DNA from: Galbibacter sp038433465
GTDB lineage: Bacteria; Bacteroidota; Bacteroidia; Flavobacteriales; Flavobacteriaceae
NCBI RefSeq assembly: GCF_038433465.1
Contig: NZ_JAESVF010000002.1
Span: 310,001-374,000 of the forward strand
Direction of reading: 5' to 3'
Length of the DNA: 64,000 bases
The notes under the pieces are model-generated. The model ran no database searches and was not told where the DNA came from. It saw only the letters and a list, made by a program, of their open reading frames with translations. Below, piece after piece: positions 61,907 to 64,000 of this stretch. Each line of letters begins with the position of its first letter. Position 1 is the first letter of the stretch. The translations under genes and the position numbers were made by a program.

Positions 61907-63817
61907 ATGAGTAACTACCACATTAAACACCTAGAAGAATACTTTCAAGTTTACAGAAAGTCTGTTCGCGACCCAGAGAGTTTTTGGGGAGAAGTAGCTG
62001 AGGAGCACTTTTTATGGCGAAAAAAATGGAATAACGTATTAGAATGGGATTTTAAAAAGCCCGAGATAAAGTGGTTCGAAGGAGCCCAATTAAATATAAC
62101 TGAAAACTGCATCGATAGGCATTTGCGTACCCGAGGCGATAAAACTGCAATTATTTGGGAACCCAATAGCCCCGATGAAGAGGCACAGCACATTACGTAT
62201 AAAGACTTACACGATCGTGTTTGTAAGTTTGCAAATGTGTTAAAGTCTAAAGGAATCAAAAAAGGAGATCGCGTATGTATCTACCTGCCAATGATTCCAG
62301 AGCTGGCAGTTTCAGTGTTGGCTTGTGCTAGAATTGGAGCGATTCATTCAGTTGTTTTTGCAGGATTTTCTTCCACCGCATTGGCAACACGCATCAATGA
62401 TGCTGAATGTAAAATGCTTATTACTGCCGATGGTTCTTTCCGCGGAAATAAAACAATCGATTTAAAAGGAATTGTAGACGAAGCATTAGAAAAATGCAAT
62501 TGCGTAACATCAGTTTTAGTGGCCAAACGCACAGGCGCTACAATACAAATGAAGGAAAATCGAGATGAGTGGTTAGCACCTTTACTCGAAAAAGCAGAAG
62601 CTATTTGTGAGCCAGAAATTGTAGACGCCGAAGATCCACTGTTTATTTTGTATACTTCGGGTTCTACTGGAACACCAAAAGGAATGGTACATACCACAGG
62701 AGGATATATGGTATACACAGCATATACGTTTAAAAATATATTTCAGTATCAAGAAAATGATGTGTATTGGTGTACCGCCGATATTGGGTGGATTACAGGA
62801 CATAGTTATATTGTGTACGGACCACTTGCTAATGGCGCTACAACCGTTATGTTTGAGGGAGTGCCTTCGTATCCAGACTTCGGACGTTTTTGGGAAATTG
62901 TAGACAAACATAAAGTCAATCAATTTTACACAGCGCCAACGGCGATTCGTGCACTAGCAAAAGAAAATTTAGATTTTGTAACCAAATACGACCTTTCTTC
63001 TTTGAAAGTTTTAGGGTCTGTTGGAGAACCTATCAACGAAGAGGCTTGGCACTGGTACAACGATAATGTAGGAAAAGGGCAGTGCCCTATTGTAGATACT
63101 TGGTGGCAAACCGAAACTGGGGGGATTATGATTTCGCCAATTCCGTATGCAACGCCTACCATTCCAACATATGCTACCTTGCCATTACCAGGAATTCAAC
63201 CAGCATTAATGGACGAAGAAGGGAAAGAAATTAAAGGCAACCGCGTTAGTGGTCGCATGTGTATAAAATTTCCGTGGCCGTCTATTGCTAGAACAATTTG
63301 GGGAAATCATCAACGCTACAAAGAAACCTATTTTTCAGCTTTTGAAAACATGTATTTTACAGGAGATGGCGCCTTACGCGATGCCGTAGGTTATTACCGA
63401 ATTACAGGTCGTGTAGACGATGTGGTTATTGTTTCTGGACATAATTTAGGGACAGCGCCAATCGAAGATGCCATTAACGAACACCCTGCAGTTGCCGAAT
63501 CGGCTATTGTGGGCTTTCCACACGAAGTAAAAGGAAATGCCTTGTACGGATTTGTAATTTTAAAAGAGGTAGGAGAAACCCGTGACCGAAATAATGTTCG
63601 CAACGAAATCAATCAGCAAATCACCGAGCATATCGGTCCGATTGCAAAACTCGATAAAATTCAATTTGTAAGCGGATTGCCAAAAACGCGAAGCGGAAAA
63701 ATTATGCGTCGTATTTTACGCAAAATCGCTTCCAACGACTTATCGAATTTGGGCGATACCAGCACCTTGCTAAACCCAGATGTGGTAGACGAAATTATTA
63801 AAGAAAAATTAGATTAG
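61907..63817 (+). CDS. acs: Acetyl-CoA synthetase (AMP-forming)
   Basis: Acetate-CoA ligase of 636 residues that activates acetate through acetyl-AMP. Motifs: LPMIPELAVSVLACARIGA, P-loop-like YTSGSTGTPKGMVHTTGG, WWQTETGG, the hinge ITGRVDDVVIVSGHNLG, and the C-terminal PKTRSGKIMRRILRK with the catalytic lysine that is acetylated in other Acs proteins. Length is normal. It probably serves acetate scavenging. Its stop is followed at once by a GC-richer structured element and then a terminator. Confidence 0.97.
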   Translation: MSNYHIKHLEEYFQVYRKSVRDPESFWGEVAEEHFLWRKKWNNVLEWDFKKPEIKWFEGAQLNITENCIDRHLRTRGDKTAIIWEPNSPDEEAQHITYKDLHDRVCKFANVLKSKGIKKGDRVCIYLPMIPELAVSVLACARIGAIHSVVFAGFSSTALATRINDAECKMLITADGSFRGNKTIDLKGIVDEALEKCNCVTSVLVAKRTGATIQMKENRDEWLAPLLEKAEAICEPEIVDAEDPLFILYTSGSTGTPKGMVHTTGGYMVYTAYTFKNIFQYQENDVYWCTADIGWITGHSYIVYGPLANGATTVMFEGVPSYPDFGRFWEIVDKHKVNQFYTAPTAIRALAKENLDFVTKYDLSSLKVLGSVGEPINEEAWHWYNDNVGKGQCPIVDTWWQTETGGIMISPIPYATPTIPTYATLPLPGIQPALMDEEGKEIKGNRVSGRMCIKFPWPSIARTIWGNHQRYKETYFSAFENMYFTGDGALRDAVGYYRITGRVDDVVIVSGHNLGTAPIEDAINEHPAVAESAIVGFPHEVKGNALYGFVILKEVGETRDRNNVRNEINQQITEHIGPIAKLDKIQFVSGLPKTRSGKIMRRILRKIASNDLSNLGDTSTLLNPDVVDEIIKEKLD

Positions 63818-63900
63818 GAGCCTAGTGGTATGCTGTAAAAAGCTACCGCTGTTACCCGCTCTCACTCATACACGGTATCCGCTCCATCGGGGCTAGGACT
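63818..63900. repeat. GC-richer structured intergenic element after acs
   Basis: CCTAG (63821-63825) can pair with CTAGG (63893-63897), closing a region that is far richer in GC than its flanks and holds a direct repeat, GTTACCCGCTC (63851-63861) and GGTATCCGCTC (63874-63884). From memory, similar text (CTAGCCC-GAT... GCGG... on the minus strand) is frequent between genes of Flavobacteriia. No reading frame is convincing. Confidence 0.5.
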
Positions 63901-63921
63901 AAAGTATGGGTATAAAATTTA

Positions 63922-63968
63922 CAAAATCCCAACTGTTTTTTTAAATAGTTTGGGGTTTTGTTTTTTTG
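63922..63968 (+). terminator. Rho-independent terminator after acs
   Basis: CAAAATCCCAACT (from 63922) pairs with AGTTTGGGGTTTTG (ending 63960) with one bulge, followed by TTTTTTTG. Confidence 0.75.
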
Positions 63969-64000
63969 TAAGTATTGTAATTTGAAATATTTAAAGATTT

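Noticed and set aside
1..64000. rRNA, tRNA, CRISPR arrays, insertion sequences, prophage or toxin-antitoxin genes
   Set aside because: Looked for by reading both strands; no tRNA-like TPsiC/acceptor pattern, regular direct repeats with spacers, transposase, integrase or phage structural gene was seen.

Overview
The window is a 64 kb stretch of an AT-rich chromosome from the Bacteroidota, almost certainly a marine-type Flavobacteriaceae. Evidence: Bacteroidota -7 promoter boxes (TAnnTTTG), lipoproteins with an acidic run after the lipid-bearing Cys, LytS/LytTR sensor pairs, family-specific proteins (DUF4270, DUF4907, DUF4202, a DUF6495-like protein), BshA of bacillithiol synthesis, and the order rpsF-rpsR-rplI. 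I saw no rRNA, tRNA, CRISPR array, IS element or prophage.

Layout. 1-7.9 kb: housekeeping (BrkB-like membrane protein cut by the window edge, DUF2147, priA, a LytTR regulator, rpsF-rpsR-rplI, a DUF6495-like protein, hisS). 8-16 kb: an MFS exporter, then an envelope cluster of an outer-membrane barrel and a DUF4270 lipoprotein, divergent from a kelch lipoprotein, DUF4907, a LytS kinase, a LytTR regulator and a lipoprotein dioxygenase. 16-33 kb: a nitrate-assimilation island with an outer-membrane porin, moeA-moaE-moaCB, a rubredoxin/nitrite-reductase hybrid, a single-chain nitrate reductase with FAD and [2Fe-2S] modules, a NarK/NrtP transporter, a NarL-type regulator with a PilJ/NarX-like kinase, a DUF4202 protein, nirD and nirB. 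33-50 kb: a barrel protein, an M15 peptidase, rsmE-tsaD, tamB, pfkA-gap, an N-acetylglucosamine kinase, then lptD-ridA-GHL10 divergent from amiC. 50-64 kb: an MCE protein with a NarI/HdrC-like and HdrB-like iron-sulfur pair, a HAD protein, a NagZ-type GH3/beta-lactamase fusion, bshA, purC, a barrel protein and acs.

The most interesting system is the nitrate island. Three promoters (porin, narK/nrtP, nirB) carry a 16-bp palindrome TAAGTA-N4-TACTTA, exact in two and with one mismatch in the third. In each it lies at nearly the same distance from the start codon and its last two bases overlap a -7-like box. Half-sites of the same type precede the regulator gene. This suggests one regulon covering nitrate entry through the outer membrane, inner-membrane uptake, reduction to ammonium, cofactor supply and its own two-component system. 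Within it, the rubredoxin hybrid keeps nitrite-reductase half-domains but shows no siroheme-binding cysteines, and the MoaC half of MoaCB appears to lack catalytic residues.

Several intergenic regions hold structured, relatively GC-rich or inverted-repeat DNA not explained by genes: 34786-35052, 53871-53945, 63818-63900, and the 43.8-43.9 kb leader.
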